Counted from the stretch's first letter, positions 1 through 21,435 are shown. The stretch: 64,000 bases of DNA from Enchytraeus crypticus (GCA_905160935.1 CAJHZI010000818.1:2118501-2182500); one strand, 5' to 3'. Numbers and translations: made by a program. The notes: a model not told the origin generated them from the letters alone.

Positions 1-224
1 AACTCAAGGCGAACCCAGTTCTACATTTTGTCCAGATGACTCGAGTACAATTGTATGATGGTATCTTATTTTCTCAATTGTGCTCTTTCTGTCGGCCGTT
101 TTAGTCGTGTTCTGTCTCGTTGTATGGGCTTTGTGTATATTTTTATTCAGTTACAAATAAATGATAATGGTTCTCTCTCTCTCTCTCTTTTATTTATGTA
201 TTCTACTAAGTCATACATAGGCCT

Positions 225-248
225 ATGTTTATATATATATATATAAAC

Positions 249-329
<81 letters not shown>
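225..329. repeat. (TA)n microsatellite with short (CATA)n lead-in
   Basis: About 100 bases of TA dinucleotide with a short ACAT-type start, inside the intron after esterase exon 8. It has open frames on both strands only because TA repeats lack stops in some frames. Confidence 0.95.
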
Positions 330-332
<3 letters not shown>

Positions 333-351
333 CATATATTGTTAGACATAC

Positions 352-10059
<9,708 letters not shown>

Positions 10060-10159
10060 GCACCGAATTTAGGACAATCGATAACAGCACACAACTAAAA
10101 ATTTGTGCAGAAACCTTGAGTCGTAGACAACTTACAAGCCTTACGTTATTTACTCCTCT

Positions 10160-10235
10160 TAATCAAACCAATCAGAGAGCTGCTTTATAAACTAAATATA
10201 GCTTACATATGCTATACGCCCTCAGATTGGTTCGG
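10160..10235 (-). promoter_or_regulatory. Possible esterase promoter: two CCAAT-type boxes
   Basis: CCAAT at 10168-10172 and ATTGG at 10226-10230 lie 110-170 bases upstream of the proposed start codon at 10059. There is no clear TATA box at the right distance. CCAAT pairs near starts are common in animal promoters; this is only suggestive. Confidence 0.22.
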
Positions 10236-10624
10236 CTAAGTGGTCGAACGGAAGCTTTGGAATTGTGTAAACATGTTACTAGTTTCTGCTCGAGATTCCT
10301 GCAAGGAAAGCAGGAGGAGCCCTTGGTGCTCTAACCCTACAATGTTTGAGCTTCTTTCATTTTATATTGAATATTTCTTACATTCTAGTGTTATTCAATA
10401 ACGCAAAGTATTATTTGAGAAAGTTGTTCATTTTTTGAGTAAAGTTATGTGATTAATTGAATATATTGGAACATATGCATAGACTGTTGAAATGCCTCTC
10501 CGTATATGCCTAGTTGCAGCATTGCTGAACAATTTATTTCATCTGATACTGGAAAACGTTAAAGCCTACACTACATGTAATTAATTCATAAGTGTAAAAA
10601 ATAAATGTATAAACGTGTCAAAAA

Positions 10625-10832
10625 TGACTGAATCAATAGCGCAGTTGTTAGACACGTCAGGTATCGTCATGAAGTTTTAATGACAGGTCCTGGTCGAGGT
10701 GAATTGATCTCTTGCGGATTCAATTCCCAGACGCGCTAATGTGAGAGTAAAATCTCGGCCATTCACAGAGATTCTGCGGAAAAGGACTAAATTGCTATCG
10801 GTTTAAACATATGGTACTAAAGAGATAGATAT
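10625..10832 (+). mobile_element. tRNA-related SINE (family A)
   Basis: Shares with 49803-50000 the blocks CGTCATGAAGTTTTAATGAC, GGTGAATTGAT, B-box-like GGATTCAATTCCC, GTGAGAGTAAAATCTCGG.CATTCAC and AAAGAGATAGATATT. The body is probably tRNA-headed; the A box is weak. Confidence 0.75.
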
Positions 10833-11095
10833 TATTATTATTTTTTTAATATTATTTTTACCCCAGTGTAAAGAACCTGGGGTTTGATAAAAACGATTCA
10901 AGCAATACGTGCTGAATCGCCGCCCGGCTACTCAAGGTCATCAATCGGCTTAAAAGAATTGTTGAAGCAGACTGCATTAAAGCTTTTGCAGTGTTATTAT
11001 TATTGTTGTTATTATTATTATTATTATTATCACTATTAAGACATTTTATTAAAACTGCTATATATTACCTATTATCTGAATTTTATATTTATTAC
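10833..11095. other. Intergenic, (TTA)n tract
   Basis: Contains an interrupted TTA/TTG trinucleotide run at about 10995-11030; nothing else recognised. Confidence 0.6.
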
Positions 11096-11097
11096 AT

Positions 11098-11137
11098 TAA
11101 ATAACATTCTCTCTCTCTTTCTCTTTCTCTCTCGATC

Positions 11138-11188
<51 letters not shown>

Positions 11189-11420
11189 ATTTCTCTCTCT
11201 CTCTCTCTCCCTCTCTCTCTCTAGTGCAGTGCCAAGTGACAAGTTTAATTAAGATATTTATTCATATTCGTCTTCCACGCTCTATACGGAGCACTCCATC
11301 GATTAATTAGTTAGTCCTTTACAAATTTACAAAAAGGTTATACCATACCCTAATCTAATAATTTAGCATATAGTGTTGGAATTATATGGCCTTTGTGGTG
11401 ATTTCCCTTTATCTTCCTTT
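11098..11420 (-). mobile_element. Repeat R1 copy with (CT)n end
   Basis: A CT-rich microsatellite (11105-11222) is followed by GTGCAGTGCCAAGTGACAAG, CATATTCGTC, CTCTATACGGAGCACTCCAT and a degraded body, the order seen in the R1 copy bounded at 50732-51136. In element orientation the microsatellite is a 3' GA tail. Confidence 0.75.
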
Positions 11421-12374
11421 ATTCTAAACAATTTATAAGTTAAAATTCTTGTCGAACCTTGTAGATATATAGACAGATACATTCATTGGTCATGATTGAT
11501 CAGACATGAGTGCAGAGCTAATAGTTATAACCATCAATTTGTCTCTTATAGATTTAGCTTAAAAGTTATAAAGCAAATTATAGTGAAAATTATAGTGTGA
11601 TCATCATCCTTGAATAAAAAAATATACGATTCTTACAATTCTACACAGGTTAAAATCTAAAATTTCGCTAGGTATTAAAATTAGTACGCTTTGTATATCG
11701 TCACAGCTAATGTTCGAGATTTATCTACTCCCCGAGATTCAAATTCAAATATGATGAGCTTCAGGCAAGGTCATTGAACCTTCGTCGAATTCACCCATTA
11801 GTTAAACAGCTAATTTAAAAAATAGCCCACCTAACTGAACTCCCCTAGCTCTCATTTATTATCAAGTGCCTTCATCTGCAAGGGCCCGTTTTAGATGCTA
11901 GAAGACCCGCAAATACAATACAGATGGGCCCGAAAAATTCTGACAGTTTCCCTAGCTCTCAATTCCTACTTTAGCCACTGGATAAAGGAGTGATATTGAA
12001 AGTATGTAAATCTTAGTTCAACATTGACACGAAAACTTTATACAAAAATTAGAATTTAGAAGTAGGAAAAATTGCAAGTTAGATGCAACGCACTGGCCTG
12101 CGTTTTAAATACCTGAATATAAAGTCAGTTTTGTTTCTAAAAGATATCAATTGCTGGTGAATTTATGATTTGAACCCTGTATCTAAGCTCTGAAGCCAGA
12201 AATCCAACCTGTTGCAAGGCTACTACGGTATGCCTATATGCTCATCTATCGTAGCCGGATCGGTCATCAGGAAAAGCGAAATTACTTAACTATTTCTATG
12301 TGTACTAGTCGTTGGAGAGACTCTGAACTAGTACCTGATGTTTGCTGGCTCAATGAAATTGTGTTATTGTAATT
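11421..12374. other. Intergenic, nothing recognised
   Basis: AT-rich single-copy-looking sequence; short fragments only, no gene or repeat signature that I could support. Confidence 0.5.
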
Positions 12375-12650
12375 TAGATCTCCCTTAGTGCGTTGCCTAC
12401 TGGCAGGTCCACGATATATAGCCTATAACGTCTCTAATCATTTCTATCTTCCAATTTCCTCGTTATGTACAAATACCAGTGGATCTTTAAATCATCTATC
12501 CTTTTGATATACCATTATTCTTGGGGGATTCTGCTTATGACGAGATGGCCCCCTATGCCTTCATCAGCTTCGACTAAAATTTACTGGGCAGGGGCGTCAT
12601 TCCCTGAGACAACAATCCTGTTTACTTAAATTCAGATATCAATTATATTT
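12375..12650 (-). mobile_element. RTE-LINE 3'-end repeat R2
   Basis: Reverse complement matches 17310-17545: GGATTGTTGTC, CCCAGTAAATTTTA, AAGGCATAGGGGCC, TCGTCATAAGCAGAATCCCC, AATGGTATATCAAAAGG, GATGATTTAAAGATCCACTG, and ends ACCTGCCAGTAGGCAACGCA. This is the R2 tail hairpin. Confidence 0.78.
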
Positions 12651-13019
12651 AAAGCTACAAATCCAATCTGGTATCGAATGAGAATTTAAATCATGAACAC
12701 TTTTGAAGGTTCAGAAAATTAAACTAAAACTGAGAAAATTGATCGAAATTAAGTAACAATCACAAATAATAATAGAGTGGAAAATAAATATAGTGGTTTG
12801 AACAAACCGGCAATAACACAAAGCTGATGAGCTCTATTAGTATGAACGACTTTGTGTTCGACATTCTGACCTCAATCACTGATGTTACTAGTTACTGCAC
12901 GACATCTTGAACTGGCTTGTTTGAGCGGTCCCGTGTAGACTGTATCATTAAATAACCATTCCAAGGAAGTCCGAATTCACATCGTTAGCTTTAAATAATC
13001 ATTTTCTGACAATCATAAT

Positions 13020-13330
13020 AATTATTTTGTGTAATCTGTTATTATCCTAGTGACATATACGTAAAATATTACTGTTATCATAGGTTTTTAAGCAAAAACT
13101 TTAGTGCTGCTTCTATCTCCTTCATTCTTTGTTTACTGCGGTGGTCAGCTCGATAGGGTACTTTAGTGCCCTCTCTGATGGCCGTAGTGAGCAAATTTTA
13201 TTTTCTGTTTGATGCTCCATATGCTGAACACACTTTGAACTGTTGATTTGTCTGCTTTCACAATTGTTTGTTGGTGTTTGAAGACTTTTAAATAAACATA
13301 ATTATGTACTACTACTAAATTGCTGAGCGA
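13020..13330 (+). mobile_element. LINE 3'-UTR-like repeat
   Basis: GCGGTGGTCAGCTCGATAGG, TAGTGCCCTCTCTGATGGCC recurs at 51410-51470, directly downstream of a LINE C-terminus, and more weakly at 23478-23530. Ends near AAATAAACA. Interpreted as a solo 3' untranslated tail. Confidence 0.5.
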
Positions 13331-13339
13331 ATAAGCCAC

Positions 13340-13807
13340 CGGGTCCTAGAAAACTTAAGGAAATGCTGAAGAAAGCACATGTAAAGCACCTCAGAAACTA
13401 CATTTTTAATTAACATAAAGTTTACGCTAGCTGAGGCTTAGCAAACCCATTCAAACTTTTTATTATTATTAACCAACGTTTGGTCGATAGAAATGCGTTA
13501 ATAAATTTCAAGCAGCCCACTGTATATTATAACCTAAAACTAAAATAAAATATAATGATGAAGTCTTATGACTTCCCGGACACGTACGTATAGCCTGCAA
13601 TGCCTTCACATAGACAAAAAACCATTTGTAACCGTTTTTAACATGCGACCTTATTAGGAATATTGAAAAATTGAGTGATCCCATCACCCACGAAGTAATT
13701 AAGTTGAAGGTTCACTCCCTAATGAAGCCGTTATTTACTTATCCATATATTTGTCCCTAGTATTTAAAGTAATCGAATCCCTTGCAATCAAAGAAATTCA
13801 ATTAGGC

Positions 13808-13810
<3 letters not shown>
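13340..13810. other. Intergenic, nothing recognised
   Basis: No gene or repeat signature that I can support. Confidence 0.5.
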
Positions 13811-13874
<64 letters not shown>

Positions 13875-13882
13875 TATATATA

Positions 13883-15183
13883 CTGGGGCGTATCCAGGAT
13901 TTTTTTAAGGGGGGGCCGAATTTTTTTGTTGAGAATGTACACAATTTTTGCTTACTCCCCGCCTTCTTCGGGACATGTTATGCAATCAGAAAAATGCTGT
14001 GGGAGGGGTGTGTGGGCTCAAAATGTTTTCACTACTGAGCTCGGCTAGTAGAGTGAATGTATATAACCCCCCCCCCCCAACCACCACTCATACCCGTACT
14101 AAAGTGAGAGGAAAAACTAAAATGCCTAAAATCCTACATTTGTTTTTGAAGAAAGTAGGTTAATTTTTTTCATCTCTGAAGAAACTCAGCCATCTGGACG
14201 ATTTGCAAAAGTGCTCTAATTATGGCGGTAGGAGGGGGGCTTAAGCCCTTCCCAGCCAAGGCTTCTTGCATTACTGCTGCGGGACAGAGTTCACATTTTT
14301 TACTAGCACACTTTTTTCCTCTTAAACAGTGGTTAAAGAGAAAACTGAGAGCTAGTGAAACGGTCAACACTTTTTGGACCCCTCCATTTACAGGGCTTCT
14401 AGTATACAAAGTATGGGCCCCTAGTCCCATATTTTAACAAATTTAATCTAGTGGAACTGAGTTCCGTCTCGTATCCCTCCCACCCCCACCCTAACCACTA
14501 CCCTTACAAACATACTGATACATAGAAATTGTCATAGAAACAATGAAAATATAGTTTACATTTTTTATCGTCGGGGCTAAGGGAGGGTCCAGGCCTCCTG
14601 GCCCCCCTGGATCCGCCACTGGGGGGTACGAGAATGAACTCAGTTCCACTAGCTCACATTTGTTCAAATATGGATTAGGGGCCCATATTTGGCATCCTGG
14701 GAGCCCTTTGTAATGGAAGGGGGCCCGAACAATGCTGATCGTTTCACTTGCTCTCAATTTTCAATTTTACCACTGTATAAGAGGAAAAAGGATGTAAGTA
14801 AAAAATATGAACTCTGTTCAGCAGCAGTAGTGCAAAAAGCCTTGGCTGGGAGGGATTTAAGCCCCCCCCCTACAGCCAAAATGAGGTTACATTTGCAATG
14901 CGTCCAGATCCGTTGAGTATCGTCAGAAGTGGAATTTAACCTACTGCTTTCCTAGTAGGATTTTAGGCATTTTAGGTTTTCCTCTCGTTTTAGTAGGGGT
15001 ATGAGTGGGGGGGGGGGGGTAAAATAAGGGGATATACTCACTCTATGAATGAGACGAGCCCTATAGTAAAACAATTTGAGCCGCCCCACGCACAGCATTT
15101 TTCTGGTTGCGTCACATGTCCCGAAGAAGGCAAAAAAAGAATATTTTGGGCCCGCCCCTTAAAAATGCCTGGATCCGCCCCTG
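13883..15183. mobile_element. 1.3-kb foldback DNA element with long divergent inverted arms
   Basis: Left arm (13883-about 14480) and right arm (about 14625-15183) are inverted copies over nearly 600 bases. The outer ends are CTGGGGCGTATCCAGG and, from the right, CAGGGGCGGATCCAGG. Inside, both arms share GCCTTCTTCGGGACATGT, CAGAAAAATGCTGTG, CTAAAATGCCTAAAATCCTA, CCCAGCCAAGGCTT and TAGTGGAACTGAGTTC. The centre (14500-14630) holds a second inverted end, CAGTGGCGGATCCAGGGGGG, suggesting a nested element. Long poly-G/poly-C runs are present in both arms. No transposase frame is left. The left end touches a (TA)n array, so its target duplication is unreadable. The short open frames here are not genes. 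Confidence 0.85.
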
Positions 15184-15204
15184 CAGACCGAGATAAAGAA
15201 TGTT

Positions 15205-15325
15205 TGATGATTTAAAGATTTACTCATATGTGGACATGAAGAGGAAAGCGAAATACAGAGAAGAGTAGAAAAGTTACATACCATTGCCCTGCCAGTAGGC
15301 AGCACACTACGAAAGAGAGAGATAT
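15205..15325 (+). mobile_element. RTE-LINE 3'-end repeat R2
   Basis: GATGATTTAAAGATTTACTC, GTGGACATGAAGAGGAAAGC, AGAGAAGAGTAG and the tail hairpin CTGCCAGTAGGCAG followed by GAAAGAGAGAG. Confidence 0.82.
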
Positions 15326-15351
15326 TATATAATCTGCCTTTCTTTTCGTAT

Positions 15352-15545
15352 TCACAGCTCTCTCTCTCTCCCTCTCTTCAGTGCACTACCAAGTGGCAGG
15401 TTCAAGGTACACATTCATACTCAGAGTATGGTTTCTCGCTCTATAGGAGCACTACTTAGATCAACAAGCAAATCCCTACACAGTCTATGCCTTATCTATA
15501 CCGTAGTAGCTTGTGAAAAGTAGGCGTAGGCCTATGGCTTGCATA
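15352..15545 (-). mobile_element. Repeat R1 copy with (CT)n end
   Basis: CTCTCTCTC then CAGTGCACTACCAAGTGGCA, GGTTCAAGGTACACATTCAT, TTTCTCGCTCTATAGGAGCA, TTAGATCAACAAG. Same order as the TSD-bounded copy at 50732-51136. Confidence 0.85.
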
Positions 15546-15764
15546 TTCACATATGCAAGCGTAATTTAGATCTCCCAGCTTTCCAAGTTTCGGTCGATCT
15601 TTTCCAGCTATCTCAATTTTCTGTTCTTCCATCTATTAGGCCTAATTCTGTTAGGAATTCATCACCTATGACTCTGAGAACGTGGCCTAACAACACATAT
15701 AATGTCCTATTCATTTATTTTATATGATGTTACAGCGTATTTAATTTAGCTAATCTATCGTCAA

Positions 15765-16085
15765 AAATGAAACAGTACTCGAAAGAAGATGACAAAGAAA
15801 ATTAGATGAAATAGTTTCTGAGGGAAGGTTGAGGTTTTTAGGTCATTTACTGAGAATGTCCGAGGATAAATACGCAAAGACTGCAGTGAACTGGAAGCCA
15901 AGTCAAGGAAAAAGGAAAAGAGTATCTAGACGTACCTAGAAGTACTTGGCTAAGTATGATCAACAAGGATTTGAGAACATTAAGCATTTCATGGGAAGAC
16001 GCTGTGAAGATTGCTGATGATAGAAACGAATGGAGGAATGTTGCCGCCCTATGTTCTGCACAGAATGCAAGGAACCGATGATGAT
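15765..16085 (+). pseudogene. RTE-like LINE C-terminal fragment
   Basis: Forward translation gives KLDEIVSEGRLRFLGHLLRM, then STWLSMINKDLRTLSISWED and ADDRNEWRNVAALCSAQNAR. The GHLLRM and DRxEWR blocks are typical of the end of RTE-group reverse transcriptases. At least one in-frame stop breaks it near 15930. Confidence 0.75.
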
Positions 16086-16197
16086 ATGTTGATGCTCGTT
16101 TATAGGCCAACTCACCAACTCGATCTATTCTGTACTTAATTCTTATTTCTTAAAGTAATATTTGCCTATCCATATCGTCTTCTCCACTGTTTATCAA

Positions 16198-16276
16198 CAT
16201 CTCTCTCTCTCTTTCTTTCTCTTTCTCTCTCTCTCCCTCTCTCTCTATCCTTCTTTCTGTCTGTCTCTCTTTCTCC

Positions 16277-16310
<34 letters not shown>

Positions 16311-16412
16311 AGTGTTCTGCCAAGTGGCACGTCCAATGTACATATTCATACTCAGAGACGGCTTTCACCCTCCATCAAAAGCACGCCATAGCTCAACAAG
16401 TTGTTTCTTAGT
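16198..16412 (-). mobile_element. Repeat R1 copy with long (CT)n end
   Basis: CT/CTTT repeat at 16200-16310 then AGTGTTCTGCCAAGTGGCAC, GTACATATTCATACTCAGAG, CTCAACAAG. Confidence 0.83.
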
Positions 16413-16580
16413 TAGTTAGTTAGTTAGCTAGATAGTAAATTAGTTAGTTAGTTAGTTAGCTAGATAGTAAATTAGTTAGTTAGAGTTAGTTAGCTGATGA
16501 ATAGCTGATAGATGGACGGATTGATTGATTGCTTGATTGATCCATTCATTGATTCATTGATTCATTCATTCAATTATTTG
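16408..16580. repeat. (TTAG)n and (ATTGATTC)n simple repeats
   Basis: Interrupted TTAG tetranucleotides at 16408-16495, followed by GATTGATT/CATTCATT runs at 16518-16580. Confidence 0.85.
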
Positions 16581-17309
16581 TTCGTTCATTCCTCATAATC
16601 TTCTCCTATGAATTCCAGTATACTATTTGTGTAATCTGCTACTAACATGGCTCAGTATTTGTTCAGTGATAGTGTAATGCTATATATTATAATGATATTT
16701 CCATTATATATTAAGGATATAACTTGTGTCGTTATTGAGAGATTTCATAGTTGTACACTCGGTGACCTGGCCTGTCACAGTTGACTTGAGTGTATACTGA
16801 TCAGGATTATTAGGCCTACAACAGCCTGAGGCTGAGCTAGTGAACTCTGCCCAGGGCTGCATGTAACGAGAGGGGAGGGGGGGGGGGGTGGTCAGGCAGA
16901 CGAAATTCTGAGCAGGAACTGGATTTAACTCGTTCATTTGCACTTGTGATGTCGAGGTGTCAAGTACTCATGGCTACAATGATGAAGTCGCGTGGTAAGT
17001 TTCACGAAATATCTTTAAAGATTTTTTGCAATCAAACTTCTTTAGTTGTTTATTTATAGTGTCACAATAATACCAATTATTATCTTTACATAAATAGATA
17101 AGCTCTATTAGTAAGATTTTCGGAATTTGCATACCGGTTCAGAAGTAGAGTAATTGATACATTTTTTCGATCGCATATCTACCTTTAAATATCGTTATGG
17201 CATGTGAGCTGAAATTTTAATAGATTTTATTATCATTGAATCGTGAGCAGTAAGCAGTATGATGAGCCAGCTAGGAACAACCTACAAATAAGTTAACCTA
17301 TCAATTTGG

Positions 17310-17545
17310 GTGAACAGGATTGTTTTATCGGAGACCTTACCAGTAAATGTTAATCGTAGCTGAGGAAGGCACAGGGGCCCACCTCGTCATAAGCAGAATC
17401 CCCCATGAATAATGGTATATCAAAAGAAATGTCATAGATGATTCAAAGATCCACTGATATATAGAGGTGAAGAGGAAAACGGAAAATAGAGACGAGTGGA
17501 GGCTTATATACTATGGACCTGCCAGTAGCACTAAGAGAACCTATC
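17310..17545 (+). mobile_element. RTE-LINE 3'-end repeat R2
   Basis: Long copy matching 12375-12650 in reverse: AACAGGATTGTTTTATC, CGTCATAAGCAGAATCCCCC, GATGATTCAAAGATCCACTG, GACGAGTGGAGG, CCTGCCAGTAG. Its last 30 bases form the outer edge of the inverted repeat at 17515-18607. Confidence 0.8.
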
Positions 17546-17591
17546 AATAACCTAACCTATCATATCAATGACATATATGTTCCATATGTCA

Positions 17592-18067
17592 TACGCAATA
17601 ACCTATGGATATGTCATACGCAATAACCTATGGATATGTTATCGCAATAACCTATCATGCAGATAAATCACCACTTGCAAGATGTACATGAATTATTAAA
17701 AGTACTTTGTATCCATCATTGTCAACGTAATTCTGTAATATATAATACAAATATCGTATACACTATATAATGATATACAGTATTAGATTATTAATATTGA
17801 AATCCACGTATACTTAAAAAGTTACAAAATACGCAATAACCTATGGATATGTCATACGCAATAACCTATGGATATGTTATCGCAATAACCTATCATGCAG
17901 ATAAATCACCACTTGCAAGATGTACATGAATTATTAAAAGTACTTTGTATCCATCATTGTCAACGTAATTCTGTAATATATAATACAAATATCGTATACA
18001 CTATATAATGATATACAGTATTAGATTATTAATATTGAAATCCACGTATACTTAAAAAGTTACAAAA
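17592..18067 (+). repeat. Perfect-period 238-bp tandem duplication
   Basis: Copy 1 (17592-17829) and copy 2 (17830-18067) line up at exactly 238 bases at two checkpoints (17592/17830 and 17641/17879) with no difference that I can see. The near identity argues for a recent event. Confidence 0.92.
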
Positions 18068-18124
18068 TACGAAACATTGAGAATAATAAACAAAATCTGT
18101 TCTCTCTTTATCTCCTGCAATGGC

Positions 18125-18452
18125 GAATCTCTTGCACTCTCTCTCCCTCTCTCTCTCACTCTCTCACTCTCACTCTCTTTTTTGCAGTCTCTATCTCATG
18201 CAGTCGCTATCTCTTGCAGTCTCTATCTCTTGCAGTCTCTATCTCTTGCAGTCTCTATCTCTTGCAGTCTCTATCTCTTGCAGTCTCAGTCTCTTGCAGT
18301 CTTTATCTCTTGCAGTCTCTATCTCTTGCAGTCTCTATCTCTTGTAGTCTCTATCTCTTGCAGTATCTATCTCTTGCAGTCTCTATCTCTTGCAGTCTCA
18401 GTCTCTTGCAGTCTCAGTCTCTTGCAGACTCTATCTCTTGCAGTCTATATCT
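18125..18452 (+). repeat. 16-bp minisatellite (TCTCTATCTCTTGCAG)n
   Basis: About 17 copies with CTCAGTCTCTTGCAG variants. The 16-base period leaves several frames open, so long apparent proteins (LAVSISCSLYLLQS repeats) arise on the plus strand; these are not genes. Confidence 0.93.
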
Positions 18453-18711
18453 CTTTCATGTACATCTTGCAAGTGGTGATTTATCTGCATGATAGATTAT
18501 TGCTATAACATATCCATAGGTTATTGCGTATGACATATGGAACATATATGTCATTGATATGATAGGTTAGGTTATTGATAGGTTCTCTTAGTGCTACTGG
18601 CAGGTCCAAGGTATATATAACCTATCTTAGCGGTCATATCATAAAGGCTTCGTCTCTTTCAGACATCCACTGACAGTTCGTCGTCCATCCATTCATCCAT
18701 CAAGTCCTTTA

Positions 18712-18762
18712 CCAGCCAGTCACTCAGAGCCAGTCACTCAGAGCCAGTCACTCAGAGCCAAT
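18712..18762 (+). repeat. 14-bp tandem repeat (CCAGTCACTCAGAG)x3
   Basis: Three exact or near-exact copies followed by a decayed fourth. Confidence 0.85.
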
Positions 18763-19209
18763 TGGCTGATGTTAAAGAATCTGGAACTACAGATAATCTT
18801 TTTGTATTTTGTTTAAATACATAACTATTGCGATGGCATGTGTTGTAAGTGCTTAGTTAGAGGTTCGCAAACACTCGACCTCCTATCGAGCTAGTATAAT
18901 GTAATTACGTGCCTCTGTAGAAATGGCTGAAACAGCTTTGATAAGGTCTAATTGTCATGAGTTTTGCAAGTTGTCGTGGACTACAATATGGATAGACTCA
19001 ACACTCTAGTGTAGGTGACTGTCATTTCTGAAATTATTTATGATATTTCTGCCAATTATTTAATTAGAATGATTTTATTGATTAATTGATTGAATGATTG
19101 ACTAATTGATTGATTGATTGATTAGGCGACTGCAGAGATTGGGAGTCTATTGGCGGCTGGAGTTGTGAGCGGACCGCTATGTTCTTTTGATGAACAAGTC
19201 AGTCATAGC

Positions 19210-19545
19210 TAGGTAAGTCAAGCTAAGCTAAATCAAAGCTAGCATTTGTAACGCTATTGTAAATATTATTTGCAATCTAGTCATAGCTAGTATTTGTAAC
19301 GCTAAATACTAAAATAAATACTATTTGTGTAAGTGTAAATACTATTTGCAATCTAGTCATAGCTATTATTTATAACGCTATTGTAAATACTATTTGCAAT
19401 CTAGTCATAGTTATTATTTGTAACGCTATTGTAAATACTATTTGCAATCTAGTTATAGCTAGTATTTGTAACGCTATTGTAAATACTATTTGCAATCTAG
19501 TCATAGCTAGTATTTGTAACGCTATTGTAAATACTGTTTGCAATC
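19210..19545. repeat. 48-bp minisatellite, about 6 copies
   Basis: Units with CTAGTCATAGCTAGTATTTG and AACGCTATTGTAAATACT recur every 48 bases (starts at 19449 and 19497); first copies are rearranged. Confidence 0.9.
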
Positions 19546-19647
19546 TCGAGGTCAAGTAATCTTCGATTCTCGAAAAGGAGTAGGGTTACTGACATTCTTG
19601 GGTCAGGTTAACGAATAACTGTCTAAATTGCCTTGTCTTGTGCATGT

Positions 19648-19770
19648 ACTTACCGATGTCGGTAAGATATTCGAACGCGGATCAGTATGTACGGGGTTCA
19701 AATTCTAGGTTCGCCCGTCACTGACATCGCTTTCGAGTGTGAAAACTGACGATTTAGCTTTTTAGTTTTT
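19648..19770 (+). mobile_element. tRNA-derived SINE (family C)
   Basis: A-box region CGATGTCGGTAAGATATTCG, CGCGGATCAGTATG, B box GGGTTCAAATTC, then CGTCACTGACATCGCTTTCG. The tail is degraded to GACGATTTAGC. Confidence 0.83.
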
Positions 19771-20395
19771 TTACTAGTTTACCTGAGCTGTATTAAATTT
19801 TTTTTCTTCTTTATTCTTTACTACTATTAAGTTTGATGAAATAGATGTGCTGGGTGTTGGAATATGAATTGAATTTAACATATTTTTTAGCCAAACGATT
19901 TCGCTAGGCATGATTGAGCAGAATTTATTGTTATTATATTTATTTATTAGTTTACTTCTGACATTGTAGCCCATACATCACGCATCATATACATGTTCAC
20001 TATAACTTTGCAACAGAAAAAGTAAAATAAAATGAAAAACAGTTTAAGACAAATTAGCCATCGCTGTTTATCAAAAATATTAATGAAAAGATTAGAAGTT
20101 TGATTTATACAGGACTTTAATCTTAATCTGTAATTAAGAAGAGTACTGAAGCTTTGTAGAGCTGTCTTCACCAGAGCCTTTGTTACACTACTGCATTTTG
20201 TGTAACCAAAAAATTATGTTAAACATTTCTTGTCGCAGGATCGAAATGTTTCCATAGAATCTAATAAGAGAGATGACAGTAAAACAATATCGTAAGAGAA
20301 GCAAATGCAATAAGTTAACAATTTGTAACCTTAATTGCTAGCATAGTGTTTCATCTACCTTGCTGTGCTTATAATTATTATAATTATAAGTTTTA
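19771..20395. other. Intergenic, nothing recognised
   Basis: AT-rich; no supported gene or repeat. Confidence 0.5.
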
Positions 20396-20397
20396 TG

Positions 20398-20399
20398 AT

Positions 20400-20455
<56 letters not shown>

Positions 20456-20572
20456 TAATTATATATAATATATTAAATATTAATATTATTTATTATAATA
20501 TTAATTATAATTTTATTATAATATTATATTATATATTATATGTAATATATATTATGTATTAATTATATATAT

Positions 20573-20610
<38 letters not shown>

Positions 20611-20690
20611 ATATATATATATATTATATATATATATATATTATATATATATATATATCTATATATATATATATATATATAATATATATA

Positions 20691-20737
<47 letters not shown>

Positions 20738-20830
20738 TAGTTTTACAATTAAATAATTAAGTAATTAATATATTATAATTATTATAAGTATTATAATTAT
20801 TATAATTATTAAAATTATTATTTAAGAATG
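20398..20830. repeat. Complex AT-only tract with (TA)n blocks
   Basis: About 430 bases almost without G or C: several (TA)n blocks separated by TAATAT/TTAATTA variants. Strongly self-complementary. Confidence 0.92.
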
Positions 20831-21435
20831 CGTGGTATGCCATGTAGACTCTTGTTGAGGATCTGCCATTTGTCGCTAATCTGGCGATTCATCGTTTATC
20901 TTGTTATTGATATATTTCGCGACCTTATTGGTAGATTTAAATATATTAAAATAGTTATGAGCATAATTCTGTGGTGAATTGTTTGATCGAGTTTCGAATT
21001 AATTGAACGATTTAATAAGAGAATTTAACAACGATTTGATTTTGACTAAGTTCATCTAAAACTGTTTAGTCTAGATTAATTAATGGATGTACGAGCTATG
21101 ATGACATAGAGCACTGAGACTACTAGCTAATTTCATATTTAACTCAAAATTCGATTTACAATGAACCACGATTTTTGGAATAGTTGACTATCATTCAAGA
21201 GGTATTTAGTGAGTCTGAAGTCGTATATTAGAGACACGAGTTAAGTAAAGAGGTTTAATGAATTAAATGAACAGATTACAAGTGCGAATTTATATAAGAT
21301 ATAGATTTAAGGTACTTAGCAGACGAGTTGAGATTAGAACCGTCGTAGTTCTATATCCTGCTGTCGATGACTGATAGTGTCCTGCTCGATAGCCTTACGG
21401 CTCCTCAAGAAGCCGAAAACCATTGTTCACTGTCA
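20831..21435. other. Intergenic, nothing recognised
   Basis: No supported gene or repeat. Confidence 0.5.

Larger units (their letters stand above)
17515..18607. repeat. 152-bp inverted repeat (hairpin) with 764-bp loop
   Basis: Arms 17515-17691 and 18456-18607 are reverse complements, with only a few mismatches in a comparison by eye. The left arm is 25 bases longer only because a 25-base unit (CATACGCAATAACCTATGGA plus 5) is present twice. The loop contains a 238-bp tandem duplication and a 16-bp minisatellite. The outer ends are both R2-type LINE tails. Confidence 0.9.

Noticed and set aside
13948-14916. Several 70-90 residue frames on both strands
   Set aside because: All fall within the arms of the foldback element, are not conserved between the two arms as protein, and cross poly-C runs.
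18077-18508. 143-residue frame with SLAVSISCSLYLLQ repeats
   Set aside because: Translation of the 16-bp minisatellite in all three frames; no gene signals.
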